Shown: positions 24,729 to 36,684, counted from the first letter of the stretch. The stretch: 64,000 nt of DNA from Chloroflexota bacterium (GCA_026710655.1 JAPOQN010000013.1:1-64000); one strand, 5' to 3'. The notes: generated from the sequence alone by a model not told the origin. Made by a program: numbers and translations.

Positions 24729-25435
24729 GCGCGATGGGTACGGCGCTCGTCCTCGCCGGCCACGGATCGCACCTGAACGCGCGCTCCGGCGAGGCCGTCC
24801 GCGCCCACGCCCGCGCGCTGGCCGCAAGCGGCGCCTGGGACGAGGTGCTGGTCGCCTTCTGGAAGGAGGAACCGTCCCTCGCGCGCGCCCTCGACGGCTG
24901 CGCCGCGAGCGATGTCACCGTCGTCCCCGTGTTCATGTCGGAGGGCTACTTCACGGGCGAGGTCATCCCCGCCGAGATGGGCCTCGACGGCCCCGTCACC
25001 CATCACGAGGGGCGCACCGTGCGCTACACGCGACCGGTCGGCGTCCACCCCGCCCTTGCCGGCATCGTCGTCGAGCGCGCGCTGGAGGCGGGCGCCGCCA
25101 CAGACGACGCCATCTTCGTGCTTGGGCACGGGACGCGACGCAACTCCGGATCGTCGAACGCCGTCCACGAGCAGGTCGAGCGCGTGCGCGCCGCGGGCCG
25201 CTTCGCCGAGGTCATCGCCGTGTTCACCGACCAGGAGCCGAACATCGCGTCGATCCCGGAACTTGCCGGTGGGCGGAGCGCCGTGGTCGTGCCCTTCTTC
25301 GCCTCCGAGGGCTGGCACGTCGGCCAGGTCGCCGCGAACGGCGTCGGCGCCGTCCGCTACGCCGACCCCGCTGGCACCCACCCCGGCATCGCCGCCGTCA
25401 TCACCGAACTCGCGCTGGAGGCGGCCAGGGCGTAG
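24725..25435 (+). CDS. Sirohydrochlorin chelatase (CbiX/SirB type)
   Basis: A 236-residue class II chelatase with two CbiX domains, inserting Fe or Co into sirohydrochlorin. The first domain has ALVLAGHGSHLNARSGEAV and VVPVFMSEGYFTGEVIP; the second has IFVLGHGTRRNSGSSNAV and VVVPFFASEGWHVGQV. The metal-binding His residues of both are kept. It is coupled to the SUMT-HemD fusion by a 4-base overlap. The precorrin-2 dehydrogenase step is not encoded here. Fe (siroheme) is the more likely product, but cobalt cannot be excluded. Confidence 0.9.
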   Translation: MSAMGTALVLAGHGSHLNARSGEAVRAHARALAASGAWDEVLVAFWKEEPSLARALDGCAASDVTVVPVFMSEGYFTGEVIPAEMGLDGPVTHHEGRTVRYTRPVGVHPALAGIVVERALEAGAATDDAIFVLGHGTRRNSGSSNAVHEQVERVRAAGRFAEVIAVFTDQEPNIASIPELAGGRSAVVVPFFASEGWHVGQVAANGVGAVRYADPAGTHPGIAAVITELALEAARA

Positions 25436-25442
25436 CCGCCCG

Positions 25443-26315
25443 CTACCGCTCGATCGGACCGCCCGCGAAGACGGTGGAGCGCACCACCGCGGGGGTGCCG
25501 TCGTTCTGGATGGCGTCGTGGCGGCGGGCGATCTGCCCCTCGTGGTCGTCGTGCGTGAGGATGTAGAAGCGGTTTGCCTTGATCCCCTCGAACACGCACT
25601 CCGCCGCCCACTCCGGCGAGAGCGCGCGCAACCGGACCGTGTCGCTGAAGCCCGGGGTGCTCTCGATCCGGGCCTGCACCTCCTCCGGTTCGAGGTCGCG
25701 CAGGTGGTCGGGCCGGTTGCGTTCCGAGTTGCGCAGATTCGTCCTGATGATGCCCGGGCAGAGCACCGAGACGCCCACGTTCGAGCCCGCGTCCCGGAGC
25801 TCCCCGTACAGCGTCTCCGAAAGCGTGACGACCCCATGCTTGCTCACGTTGTAGGCACCCACCCCGGCGACCGACACGAGCCCCGCCATCGAGCCCGTGT
25901 TCACGATGTGCCCCTCGTCCTGCTCGATCAGGTGGGGCGCGAAGACGCGCACGCCATGGATCACGCCCCACAGGTTCACCCGTAGCACGAACTCCCAGTC
26001 GTTCACGCCCAGGTCCCACATCCGCCCCCGCCCGCCCACGCCTGCGTTGTTGCAGACAACGTGGACGGAGCCGTAGTGCCCGAGCGCCTGCTCGGCGAGG
26101 TTGTCCATGGAGGCGGCGTCCCCGCAGTCCGTCTGGACGGTCAGGACCTCGGCCCCGCTCTCGCGGAGGTCCGTGGCGGCCGCCTCCAGCACCTCCTCCT
26201 CGATGTCCGCCAGGACGAGGCGCATCCCCTCGGCGGCGAAGCGCGTCGCCATGCCCAGCCCGATACCGCTCGCCCCACCCGTCACCACCGCGACCTTGCC
26301 CGCAAAGTCCTGCAT
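25443..26315 (-). CDS. Short-chain dehydrogenase/reductase (tandem copy 2)
   Basis: A 290-residue classical SDR using NAD(P). Seen: VAVVTGGASGIGLGMATRFA (TGxxxGxG), the DIEEE segment after strand 2, CNNAGVGG (NNAG), VNLWGVIHGVRVF, and catalytic Ser then Y-x-x-x-K in YNVSKHGV. The C-terminal 50 residues contain a segment shared only with its neighbour (FYILTHDDHEGQIARRHD). It is nearly the same protein as 26399-27268; even the leader before the ATG is repeated. Confidence 0.92.
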   Translation of the reverse strand: MQDFAGKVAVVTGGASGIGLGMATRFAAEGMRLVLADIEEEVLEAAATDLRESGAEVLTVQTDCGDAASMDNLAEQALGHYGSVHVVCNNAGVGGRGRMWDLGVNDWEFVLRVNLWGVIHGVRVFAPHLIEQDEGHIVNTGSMAGLVSVAGVGAYNVSKHGVVTLSETLYGELRDAGSNVGVSVLCPGIIRTNLRNSERNRPDHLRDLEPEEVQARIESTPGFSDTVRLRALSPEWAAECVFEGIKANRFYILTHDDHEGQIARRHDAIQNDGTPAVVRSTVFAGGPIER

Positions 26316-26398
26316 GTCCGTCCTCCTCGTAGGCGCCGCAGCCTACAACAAGGAGCCACGCCCGAGACTGCGCGACCGGCCACGAGGACTCGGGCCCG

Positions 26399-27268
26399 CT
26401 ACCCCTGCTTGCGCGCGTCCCCGGCGAAGACCGTGGAGCGCACGATGGCGGGGGCGCCGTCGTTCTGGATGGCGTCGTGGCGCCGCGCGATCTGCCCCTC
26501 GGGATCCTCGTGCGTGAGGATGTAGAAGCGGTCCACCTTGATCGCCTCCAGCACGCACTCCGCCGCCCACTCCGGCGTGAGCCGCTGCATCGGTTCGCGC
26601 CGGGGCCGGCCCCGTTCCGCGCGCGCCCGCAGCTCCTCCTCGTCGAGCTCGCGCAGGTCGGCGGGGCGGTTGCGCTCCGAGTTCCCGAGATTCGTCGAGA
26701 TGAGGCCCGGGCAGAGCACCGAGACGCGCACGTTCGAGCCGGCGTCCCGCAGCTCGGCGTGCAGCGTCTCCGAGAGCGTGACGGCGCCGTGCTTGCTCAC
26801 GTTGTACGGCCCCGCGCCCGCCACCGATACGAGCCCCGCCATCGAGGCCGTGTTCACGATGTGCCCCTCGTCTTGCTCGATCAGGTGCGGGGCGAACACG
26901 CGCACGCCGTGGATCACCCCCCAGAGGTTGACCCGCAGCACGAACTCCCAGTCGTTCACGGTCAGCTCCCACATGCGCCCCTGCGTGCCAACGCCCGCGT
27001 TGTTGCAGACGACGTGTACTGAGCCGTAGTGCCCGAGCGCCTGCTCCGCGAGGTTGTCCATGGAGGCGGCGTCCCCACAGTCCGTCTGGACGGTCAGCAC
27101 GTCGGCCCCGCCCTCGCGCAGTCCCTGCGCGGCCCCTTCCAGCGCCCCCTCCTCGATGTCGGCGAGGACGAGACGCATCCCCTCAGCGGCGAAGCGCGTG
27201 GCCATGCCCAGCCCGATACCGCTCGCCCCGCCCGTCACCACCGCGACCTTGCCCGCAAAGTCCTGCAT
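26399..27268 (-). CDS. Short-chain dehydrogenase/reductase (tandem copy 1)
   Basis: A 289-residue SDR, the first of a duplicated pair. ATG 27268 is chosen by alignment with copy 2; the frame continues upstream without a usable signal. It carries the same VTGGASGIG, CNNAGVG and YNVSKHG motifs. The copies differ most around the substrate lid (residues about 195-235 here: ELDEEELRARAERGRPRREP), so they may act on different alcohols or ketones. Confidence 0.92.
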   Translation of the reverse strand: MQDFAGKVAVVTGGASGIGLGMATRFAAEGMRLVLADIEEGALEGAAQGLREGGADVLTVQTDCGDAASMDNLAEQALGHYGSVHVVCNNAGVGTQGRMWELTVNDWEFVLRVNLWGVIHGVRVFAPHLIEQDEGHIVNTASMAGLVSVAGAGPYNVSKHGAVTLSETLHAELRDAGSNVRVSVLCPGLISTNLGNSERNRPADLRELDEEELRARAERGRPRREPMQRLTPEWAAECVLEAIKVDRFYILTHEDPEGQIARRHDAIQNDGAPAIVRSTVFAGDARKQG

Positions 27269-27335
27269 GTCCGTCCTCCTCGTAGGGGCGCGCACGCTAC
27301 GGCGGCGTTCAACGGATCGCAACGAGAGGCTTGGA

Positions 27336-27539
27336 CTACGAAGTCGTGTTGGGCGAGCGCCCCTGTTCTTTGCAGAACGCGAGATACTCGTCGACCGAAT
27401 CGGCGAACGCCTGCCGCAGGTCCGCGACGGACTCGCCCTGGAAGGTGATCACGTCGCGCGTGCCGACAACCTCGCCATGAAAGAAGCCTGCCTCGTCGTC
27501 GAAGGTGACCGAGGCTCGGTAACCGTGGTATTCCATCAT
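27336..27539 (-). CDS. HicB-family protein without HicA partner
   Basis: A 67-residue HicB-fold protein: MEYHGYRASVTFDDEAGFF, GEVVGTRDVITFQGESVADL, AFADSVDEYLAFCKEQG. These match HicB antitoxins. The C-terminal DNA-binding RHH part that usually follows is missing, and there is no HicA reading frame next to it. It is either a solitary HicB-like domain or the remains of a toxin-antitoxin pair. Confidence 0.8.
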   Translation of the reverse strand: MMEYHGYRASVTFDDEAGFFHGEVVGTRDVITFQGESVADLRQAFADSVDEYLAFCKEQGRSPNTTS

Positions 27540-27587
27540 GGCGCCGTCACCGACTCTCTCAAGTGGAGTCAGCGTACAACGCAGGAA

Positions 27588-27611
27588 GGCCGCGCAGCAT
27601 GCTGCGCGGCC
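27588..27611 (-). terminator. Perfect 24-base palindrome, terminator of the second Rieske gene
   Basis: The sequence GGCCGCGCAGCA is followed at once by its reverse complement, giving a 12-bp palindrome (fewer pairs in RNA because of the loop). On the minus strand it starts 27 bases after the Rieske gene stop at 27639 and is followed by TTCCTGCGTTGT. It also separates that gene from the HicB gene. Confidence 0.7.
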
Positions 27612-27638
27612 TCCCGGTAGTCGTTGACTGGTGGAACT

Positions 27639-28919
27639 CTAGCGGTCCGGGCCCTCCAGGTAGTCGTCGATCACCTTGTGCATGTGGCGGATACGGCGCT
27701 CGCGGTAGTTGATCAGCAACCCCTTGAACGAACGCGACTGCATCCCCTTCTGCACGCGCGGAAGGTTGTACGAGTCCTGGTCGAGCCCCAGCCCGAGCGA
27801 GACCTCGCCGTGCTTGTGGGTCGAGTGCACCGGCCGCGGCGGCGGGTCCGAACCCTCAGGGATGCGGATGAAGTTCTGCAGGTCGTAGTACATCTTGTTC
27901 GGGTCGGTCGCGTGCGGCCGCTGCCGGAACAACATCACGCCCGAGTGGTGCGTGTTCAGCGTGATGTTCGGGAAGATGTAGTAGTGGTAGTCGTCCGATA
28001 GCTGGTCATCGTTCAGGTCCGAGAGGTCGATGCCGTGCTCGGCGCCGTACTTCTTCACCGAAGCCTGGATGGCCGGACGTACGTCCGCGGGGCCGCCCTC
28101 GAACGTCTCCGGGTCGACCCCCGCGGCGCTCAGCATCTCCCTGAGCGCGCGTGTCAGGTCTTCCTGGTTCGGGTAGCGCGGGCTCAACAGCCCGAAGGGC
28201 ACGAGATAACGGTTATGCCGCTCGTAGAGGTCGATCTGCACGTGGATGTCGTCGATCGACTCCAGGATCTGCGGGTGGATGCCCTGTACGTGGTAGACCT
28301 CGTTGAAGGCGTCCACCGAGGTCTTCCAGTTGCAGTCCCAGAGGATCGTCTGGTCCGACACCAGGTACTGCTGGTCAAAGTGGTACGGGTCCAGGTGCTC
28401 CGGAATCTCGCCCAGGAACTCCATCAGGGGCTCGGCCTCGGGGTTCATGTTGAACCAGACGAAGCCGCCCCACGTATCGCAGGGCACCTCGGTGAGGGCC
28501 GTCTCCTGGGGGACGCCCTGGGTGAACGTGTCCTCATCCGGCACGAACTTCTTCGAACCATCGAGGTTGAACTCGAAGAAGTGATACGCGCACTGGAAGC
28601 TCTCCGCGTGCCCCATGCCGGCGTTGCGGATCTGGTTCCCGCGGTGCGGGCAGACGTTGTAGAAGGCGCGGACCTTGTCCTCCGCCTCGCGCACGATCAG
28701 GAAGGACTCGGGGCCCAGCTCCGTCGTGAAGTAATCACCGACGTTGGGGATGTCGGACTCGCGGCCGGCGACGTTCCAGACCTTCGTCCACATGCGCTCC
28801 CACTCGAGCTCCATGAACTCCTTCGAGATGTACCGTTCCTTGGGGATGAGGTCGGTCCCGAGGACTGGCTCGGGCGCCTTTGTGGTTGGCGTTTGGCGGG
28901 CGACGGACTGGAGGACCAT
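27639..28919 (-). CDS. Rieske non-heme iron oxygenase, alpha subunit (copy 2)
   Basis: A 426-residue paralogue of 18329-19606 with the same numbering of its cofactor ligands (CPHRGNQI near residue 90, CAYHFFEF near 110, DAFNEVYHVQGIHP near 203-216). ATG 28919 is preferred to an earlier in-frame start at 28988 because GGGAG lies 9 bases upstream and the protein then begins like its paralogue (APEP-x-x-GT-x-LIPKERY). The two differ mainly around residues 215-330, including the substrate-pocket region. Confidence 0.94.
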   Translation of the reverse strand: MVLQSVARQTPTTKAPEPVLGTDLIPKERYISKEFMELEWERMWTKVWNVAGRESDIPNVGDYFTTELGPESFLIVREAEDKVRAFYNVCPHRGNQIRNAGMGHAESFQCAYHFFEFNLDGSKKFVPDEDTFTQGVPQETALTEVPCDTWGGFVWFNMNPEAEPLMEFLGEIPEHLDPYHFDQQYLVSDQTILWDCNWKTSVDAFNEVYHVQGIHPQILESIDDIHVQIDLYERHNRYLVPFGLLSPRYPNQEDLTRALREMLSAAGVDPETFEGGPADVRPAIQASVKKYGAEHGIDLSDLNDDQLSDDYHYYIFPNITLNTHHSGVMLFRQRPHATDPNKMYYDLQNFIRIPEGSDPPPRPVHSTHKHGEVSLGLGLDQDSYNLPRVQKGMQSRSFKGLLINYRERRIRHMHKVIDDYLEGPDR

Positions 28920-29021
28920 GCGATTACTCCCTGTGCTGTGTGGTCGCGACGGAACCGGCGCGCAATACGCGCCTGCTATGCGCACCATCCTACGCGCGTT
29001 GTCAACGATCTTCGCGCGGTC

Positions 29022-29801
29022 TCAGGCGGGCGCGAGAGCGGCGATCTCCTCGAGGCTCTGGGCGCGCGGCGTGCCCGAGGTTCCGAACACGAACGTCTCC
29101 CCGCTGGGGCCGTCCGCGCCGTGCGAGAGGATGTTGATGACCGCCTGCCCGACATCGGAGGCGCGCATCCCCGCGTCCGCCGCCGCCGCCGAGACGGCGC
29201 GCAGCATGGGCGTGTCCGTGGCCCCCATGCAGAGGCCGTTCACGCGGATGTTGTGCTCCGCCAGCTCGATCGCCCACGTCTCCACCTGGCGCCACTGCAC
29301 CCACTTGGCGCAGTCGTAGCCGCTGGCCGCCCCGCCGGTCATCAGGTGGCCTTCCTTGATGTGCTCGGTGATTACGTTGATGATCTCGCCCCCGCCCACC
29401 GTCCGCATGGCCGCCGCGGCCGCCGTCGCGCAGTAGTAGCTGCCCATCGCGCAGATGTCGATGGAGCGTTCGTAGGCGAGCGTCTGCGACTCGTACGTGC
29501 CGCCCGTGAGCGTCGTGTCCGCGTAGATGGCGGCGTTGTTGACGAGCAGGTCGATGCGTCCCAGCCGCTGCAGGGCGCTGTTCATCGCTCGGCGCACCTG
29601 CACCTTGTCGGCCACATCGCAGTCGATCGCAATCCCCTGGCGGCCCGTGGCGCGCACCTGCGCGGCCGTCTCCGCGTTGTTGACGGCGTCGATGTCGAGA
29701 CTCGCGACATCCGCCCCGTTCTCGGCCAGCGCCACCGCGATCCCGCGTCCGATTCCGACGGCCCCGCCGGTGACGACGGCGGCCTTCCCCTCTAGCAGCA
29801 T
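29022..29801 (-). CDS. Short-chain dehydrogenase/reductase
   Basis: A 259-residue SDR separate in sequence from the tandem pair. Motifs: AAVVTGGAVGIGRGIAVAL, DIDAVNNAE (Asp after strand 2, favouring NAD), LVNNAAIYAD (NNAA in place of NNAG), and Y-D-C-A-K in SGYDCAKWVQW. The C-terminal SGETFVFGTSGTPRAQS is unusual for the family. It is probably an alcohol dehydrogenase step in the same catabolic cluster; no specific substrate is indicated. Confidence 0.9.
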   Translation of the reverse strand: MLLEGKAAVVTGGAVGIGRGIAVALAENGADVASLDIDAVNNAETAAQVRATGRQGIAIDCDVADKVQVRRAMNSALQRLGRIDLLVNNAAIYADTTLTGGTYESQTLAYERSIDICAMGSYYCATAAAAAMRTVGGGEIINVITEHIKEGHLMTGGAASGYDCAKWVQWRQVETWAIELAEHNIRVNGLCMGATDTPMLRAVSAAAADAGMRASDVGQAVINILSHGADGPSGETFVFGTSGTPRAQSLEEIAALAPA

Positions 29802-29870
29802 GGCGTTCCTCCTGTTCCTGCTTCGAAAGCGCGCTGATTCTGGCCGATCGCGCGCCGCCTCGCCATGCCT

Positions 29871-31352
29871 TCAGCGGTGCTGGACGTATCCCTCGGGCGG
29901 TTCCACCTCGTGGAAGATGGAGTAGCGCGAGATCAGGACGAAGTCGCCGTCGACATTCCCCCACACGAGCACGGTGTAGACACCCGCGCCGTGTTCCGCC
30001 ACCACCTCCGAGATATCCGCCTTCAGGGAGAAGGCCTGCCCGCTCGCCGTCCACTCCTCGGCGGTGATCCAGGGAACGGTCAGGTTGACTTCCGCCTGCT
30101 CCTCGGTGGCGTCGCGCGCCGCCCGCCAGAACGTGTTGGCCTCGGCCGGCGAGCCGGGCGCGGGTGCATCCGGGGGCACATGGTAGGGATTCGGGCAGGG
30201 CCGGTAGGTGCGACCGAACTCCTCGGAGAGGTAGAAGCGCTGCGGGGGCAGTGGCCTCCGCAGCCCGGCCACGGCAGGGCCGCTGTCGTAGCAGTAGGTG
30301 CGGGTGACCTGGCCGAGTGTGAGGGCGACCGGCGGCGCGTCGTAGTTGACCCGCACGTGCAGATCCCCTGGCTCCGAGAACCGCACGCCGTTCTTCACGG
30401 TCCCCGCAAGCTCGATCCACCCGTCTTCGATGGTTGGGGGGCGGGTGTACTCCAGGTAGTCCCCCTCGAACTTCTGGATGGCCCGGAAGTTGTAACGGTC
30501 CCAGGCCAACCCGATGTTCACGGCCCGGTGCCACGGGTCAAGGATGTTGTTGGCGTGCCCCTCGCTCCCCATCCAGGCCTCCACCGCCTTCTCCACCTCC
30601 TGCCTGATGGGGGCCAGCGGGGCGTGGAAGTCCGCCGCGGTGACGCAGTAGTCCAGGCCGAGGCCGTTCTCGGCAATGGCGTTGTGGCCCCCGGTCAGGC
30701 TGTAGCGCATGTACGGCTTCAGGCCGTCCTGGCCCCAGTGCGATGAATAGCAGCCCGCCAGCGATGCTTCCGCGTGTAACTGGGCGGCGTCGTTCTCGCC
30801 GAGGACGACCGGTTCGACCCCCGCCTCGGACCGCTCCGCGTTGATGAGCTGGAGCATGTACCGCTTCAGGTCGAGGTGACGCTGGCTGGGCGTGGAGACG
30901 GCCACCTCGAAGGTGATGTCGCCGAATCGGAACCAGCCCCGGGGGGTGGACCCGCTCAGGGCAAGCGGCTCCGTCTCCGGTTCATCCCAGAATTGGCCCT
31001 CGCCGCGGGCGCCCACGTGGAAGCTGCCGCTCTCCATCTCCTGCTCGACGCGCACCTCGACCCTGGCCGTGGCACCTCGGTTTCCTCCGGGCAGCGGCGC
31101 CACCACGTCTACGCTCTCGTAGCGGCGGCGGCTCTCGTCGCTGCCTTCCTCGTCCACCGTCAGCCGGACCGTGCCCAGCGTGCTCCACGAGCCCCCTTCG
31201 GCGCGGGCGCTGAGGTGTACGCGGCTGGCGCTGTTCGCGTCCTGCCAGAGGCGAACCTGCACGCTGACCGTGCCGTCGTCGTCCGCCAGGGCGGGCGCCC
31301 ACAAGCCGATCGCGAGCAGCAAGGCGGCCACTGCTGCGACCCAGCCCTTCAT
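29871..31352 (-). CDS. Secreted CAP-domain (SCP/PR1-like) protein
   Basis: A 493-residue secreted protein. Signal peptide to about residue 23 (ALADDDG). Residues about 28-80 form the domain shared with 11888-12832: VSVQVRLWQDANSASRVHLS, GGSWSTL. The CAP domain follows: LQLINAERSEAGVEPVVLGE, AEASLAGCYSSHWGQDG, NAIAENG, and SEGHANNILDPWHRAVNIGL. The His/Glu pocket residues of CAP proteins are there. The last 180 residues have a Cys-rich insert and beta-rich end. Role unknown. Confidence 0.85.
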   Translation of the reverse strand: MKGWVAAVAALLLAIGLWAPALADDDGTVSVQVRLWQDANSASRVHLSARAEGGSWSTLGTVRLTVDEEGSDESRRRYESVDVVAPLPGGNRGATARVEVRVEQEMESGSFHVGARGEGQFWDEPETEPLALSGSTPRGWFRFGDITFEVAVSTPSQRHLDLKRYMLQLINAERSEAGVEPVVLGENDAAQLHAEASLAGCYSSHWGQDGLKPYMRYSLTGGHNAIAENGLGLDYCVTAADFHAPLAPIRQEVEKAVEAWMGSEGHANNILDPWHRAVNIGLAWDRYNFRAIQKFEGDYLEYTRPPTIEDGWIELAGTVKNGVRFSEPGDLHVRVNYDAPPVALTLGQVTRTYCYDSGPAVAGLRRPLPPQRFYLSEEFGRTYRPCPNPYHVPPDAPAPGSPAEANTFWRAARDATEEQAEVNLTVPWITAEEWTASGQAFSLKADISEVVAEHGAGVYTVLVWGNVDGDFVLISRYSIFHEVEPPEGYVQHR

Positions 31353-31417
31353 AAAGGAGGCTCTCCTGTGGACAAAGCAACCGATGCCGCCTTTATAAGA
31401 CTATTGCCAGCATGCGG

Positions 31418-31441
31418 CGCCTGGGAAGGGTGCCCCAGGCG
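31418..31441. other. Hairpin between divergent genes
   Basis: An 8-bp perfect stem CGCCTGGG / CCCAGGCG with an 8-base loop. It lies in the 134-base gap between the divergent starts of the CAP protein and the MFS transporter, so it cannot be a simple terminator; it would sit in the leader or promoter region of either gene. The rest of the gap has a TATAA-like word (about 31394) but no clear promoter. Confidence 0.35.
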
Positions 31442-31486
31442 GACCAGTACAGGGTGTGAGGCCGCTGACGCGTAGACTCGCCCCTC

Positions 31487-32746
31487 ATGCCCAGCGGTAC
31501 CCCCCAGGCCTTCCGCGCCCTGCGCCACCGGAACTTCCGCTTCCTGCTGGCGGGTACCGTGCTTGTCGGGCTGGTCGGGCCCCTTCACTTCGTCACCCAG
31601 ATCTTCTGGGTACAGCACGTCTACCCCGAGCAGCAGATCATCTATACGGGTCTGCTCCTGGGTGGGCGTGGCCTCGCGACGCTGCTCTTCAGCCTCATCG
31701 GCGGCGCCATCGCCGACCGTTTCGAGCGGCGTCAGGTGTTGCTTGGCTGCGAGTCGGCCTCGCTCGTGCTCAACATCTTCGTGGCCCTGCTCATGCTGAT
31801 GACGCCTTTCGGCGGGGCCACGATCATCGGTGTCGTCGCCCTCACCTTCCTCGCCTCGGCCACGCAGGCCATCGACCACCCCGCCAGGCAGGCGAGCATC
31901 CCTTCCGTGGTGGGCATGGACGACCTCGGCAACGCGATCAGCCTGAACTCCGCCGCCCAGCAGCTGATGATCCCGATCGCGATTCCCCTGGCGGCGGTCC
32001 TCAACGGCGCCTTCGGGCCGGGCGTGCTCTACGCGGCATCGCTCTTCACCTGGCTCGGAATCATTCCCCTCATCGCGATGCTCAACTACGAGAGCCGCGG
32101 GGAGGCTGGTCGCCAGATGCTGCGGGCCGTGGTCGACGGCCTGCTGTACACGCGGCGCCACGTGGTCATCCTCGCCGCCGTCGGGCTCGTGTTTGTGATG
32201 CACGGCGTGGGCATGCCCGGCGTCGGCAACCTCGGTGTGATCTGGGCCACCGAGATCCTCGAAGTCGGCGAGGAGGGCTTCGCCCTGATGGCGTTTGGCT
32301 GGGGCGGCGGCGCCGTCGCCGGGTCGATGTACTTCGCCCAGCGCCCGGATGTCGCCGGTCGCGGCTCGACCCTCGTGCTGGCTGCCATCGCCTTCGCCGT
32401 CAGCGCCATCATCTTCGCTTTCTCCCGCTCGATCTGGCTGACGGCCGTCACAAACGTCGGACTCGGCGTCGCCCTCTCGGCCTCGACGGTGAGCGCCTCG
32501 GTGATCATCCAGCAGAAGGTGGTGGAGGGGATGCGGGGCCGCGTGATGGGGCTCTTCCCCCTCACGAACGGCTTCGCCATGCTGCTCACGTTCCCCATCA
32601 GCGCGATCGCGCAGAGCGCGGGCCTGCCCATCGTGCTGACAGTGCTTGGCTGGACGACGCTCGGGCTCTCCGCCCTGATCGTCCTGGTGGTCCCCCAGAT
32701 CCGCCGCGTCCGCCCCGAGCCCGTCTACTCCACCGCCCCGGGGTAG
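31487..32746 (+). CDS. MFS transporter (EntS-like exporter class)
   Basis: A 419-residue major facilitator with about 12 hydrophobic segments. It begins AFRALRHRNFRFLLAGT, the usual start of the MFS_3/EntS group, and has motif A between helices 2 and 3 (GGAIADRFERRQVLL). The HPARQASIPSVV loop and GMRGRVMGLFPLTNGF are also typical of this group. Such proteins export siderophores or drugs; no cargo can be named. It converges with clp with only 6 bases between stops. Confidence 0.88.
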   Translation: MPSGTPQAFRALRHRNFRFLLAGTVLVGLVGPLHFVTQIFWVQHVYPEQQIIYTGLLLGGRGLATLLFSLIGGAIADRFERRQVLLGCESASLVLNIFVALLMLMTPFGGATIIGVVALTFLASATQAIDHPARQASIPSVVGMDDLGNAISLNSAAQQLMIPIAIPLAAVLNGAFGPGVLYAASLFTWLGIIPLIAMLNYESRGEAGRQMLRAVVDGLLYTRRHVVILAAVGLVFVMHGVGMPGVGNLGVIWATEILEVGEEGFALMAFGWGGGAVAGSMYFAQRPDVAGRGSTLVLAAIAFAVSAIIFAFSRSIWLTAVTNVGLGVALSASTVSASVIIQQKVVEGMRGRVMGLFPLTNGFAMLLTFPISAIAQSAGLPIVLTVLGWTTLGLSALIVLVVPQIRRVRPEPVYSTAPG

Positions 32747-32752
32747 GCCCCC

Positions 32753-35200
<2,448 letters not shown>

Positions 35201-35259
35201 GGGGTCACTCCTCTGCCCCGCGTGCGCGGGGTCTTCCGGGGTGGGCGGAATCGGTCGGG

Positions 35260-35640
35260 CTAGCGGGCGGGACGGCCCTCGCTGTCGATGGCGGGCGCCG
35301 GCAGCCGCGTGCGGCGCAGGGTGTCGAGCTCGGCCTTCACCTTGTCCAGCTCGGCCTGGAGCGTGCGCAGCTGGTCGCTCATGCGCAGCACCACCTCCAC
35401 GCCGGCGAGGTTCACGCCCAGCTCCTCGATGAGGCGCTGGGCCTGGCGAATGCGGTGGATGTCGGCGTTCGAGTACATGCGGATGTTGCCGCTCGTGCGG
35501 TGCGGCCGGATGAGCCCGGCGCGCTCGTAGTAACGCAGCGTCTGCTGGTGCAGTCCCACCAGCCGCGACGCGATCGAGATGACGTAGCAGGGCTCGTCGT
35601 CGGGCAGGGGCTCGGTCGGTGGTGGTCGTCGGTGGGGCAT
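35260..35640 (-). CDS. hspR: MerR-family heat-shock repressor HspR
   Basis: A 126-residue HspR. The winged HTH is CYVISIASRLVGLHQQTLRY, YERAGLIRPHRT, NIRMYSNADIHRIRQAQRL, followed by EELGVNLAGVEVVL and a coiled-coil tail. HspR represses chaperone operons and is released on heat stress through DnaK. Here it lies between dnaJ and clp; dnaK and grpE are not in the window. GAGGAAGG precedes the ATG. The first codons lie in a CCA-rich tract (on this strand). Confidence 0.94.
   Translation of the reverse strand: MPHRRPPPTEPLPDDEPCYVISIASRLVGLHQQTLRYYERAGLIRPHRTSGNIRMYSNADIHRIRQAQRLIEELGVNLAGVEVVLRMSDQLRTLQAELDKVKAELDTLRRTRLPAPAIDSEGRPAR
35614..35635. repeat. CCA-rich tract at the hspR 5' end
   Basis: 22 bases that match the tract at 23218-23240 on the opposite strand except for one missing base. 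It encodes the weakly conserved start of HspR (R-R-P-P-P-T-E-P). Both tracts therefore sit at the start of a coding region and encode disordered residues. Confidence 0.4.
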
Positions 35641-35656
35641 GGCTGGTCCTTCCTCG

Positions 35657-36684
<1,028 letters not shown>

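Noticed and set aside
35201-35259. Separate heat-shock promoter between hspR and clp
   Set aside because: The 59-base gap has a ribosome site but no -35/-10 pair or HAIR-type repeat, so clp is taken as part of the operon.
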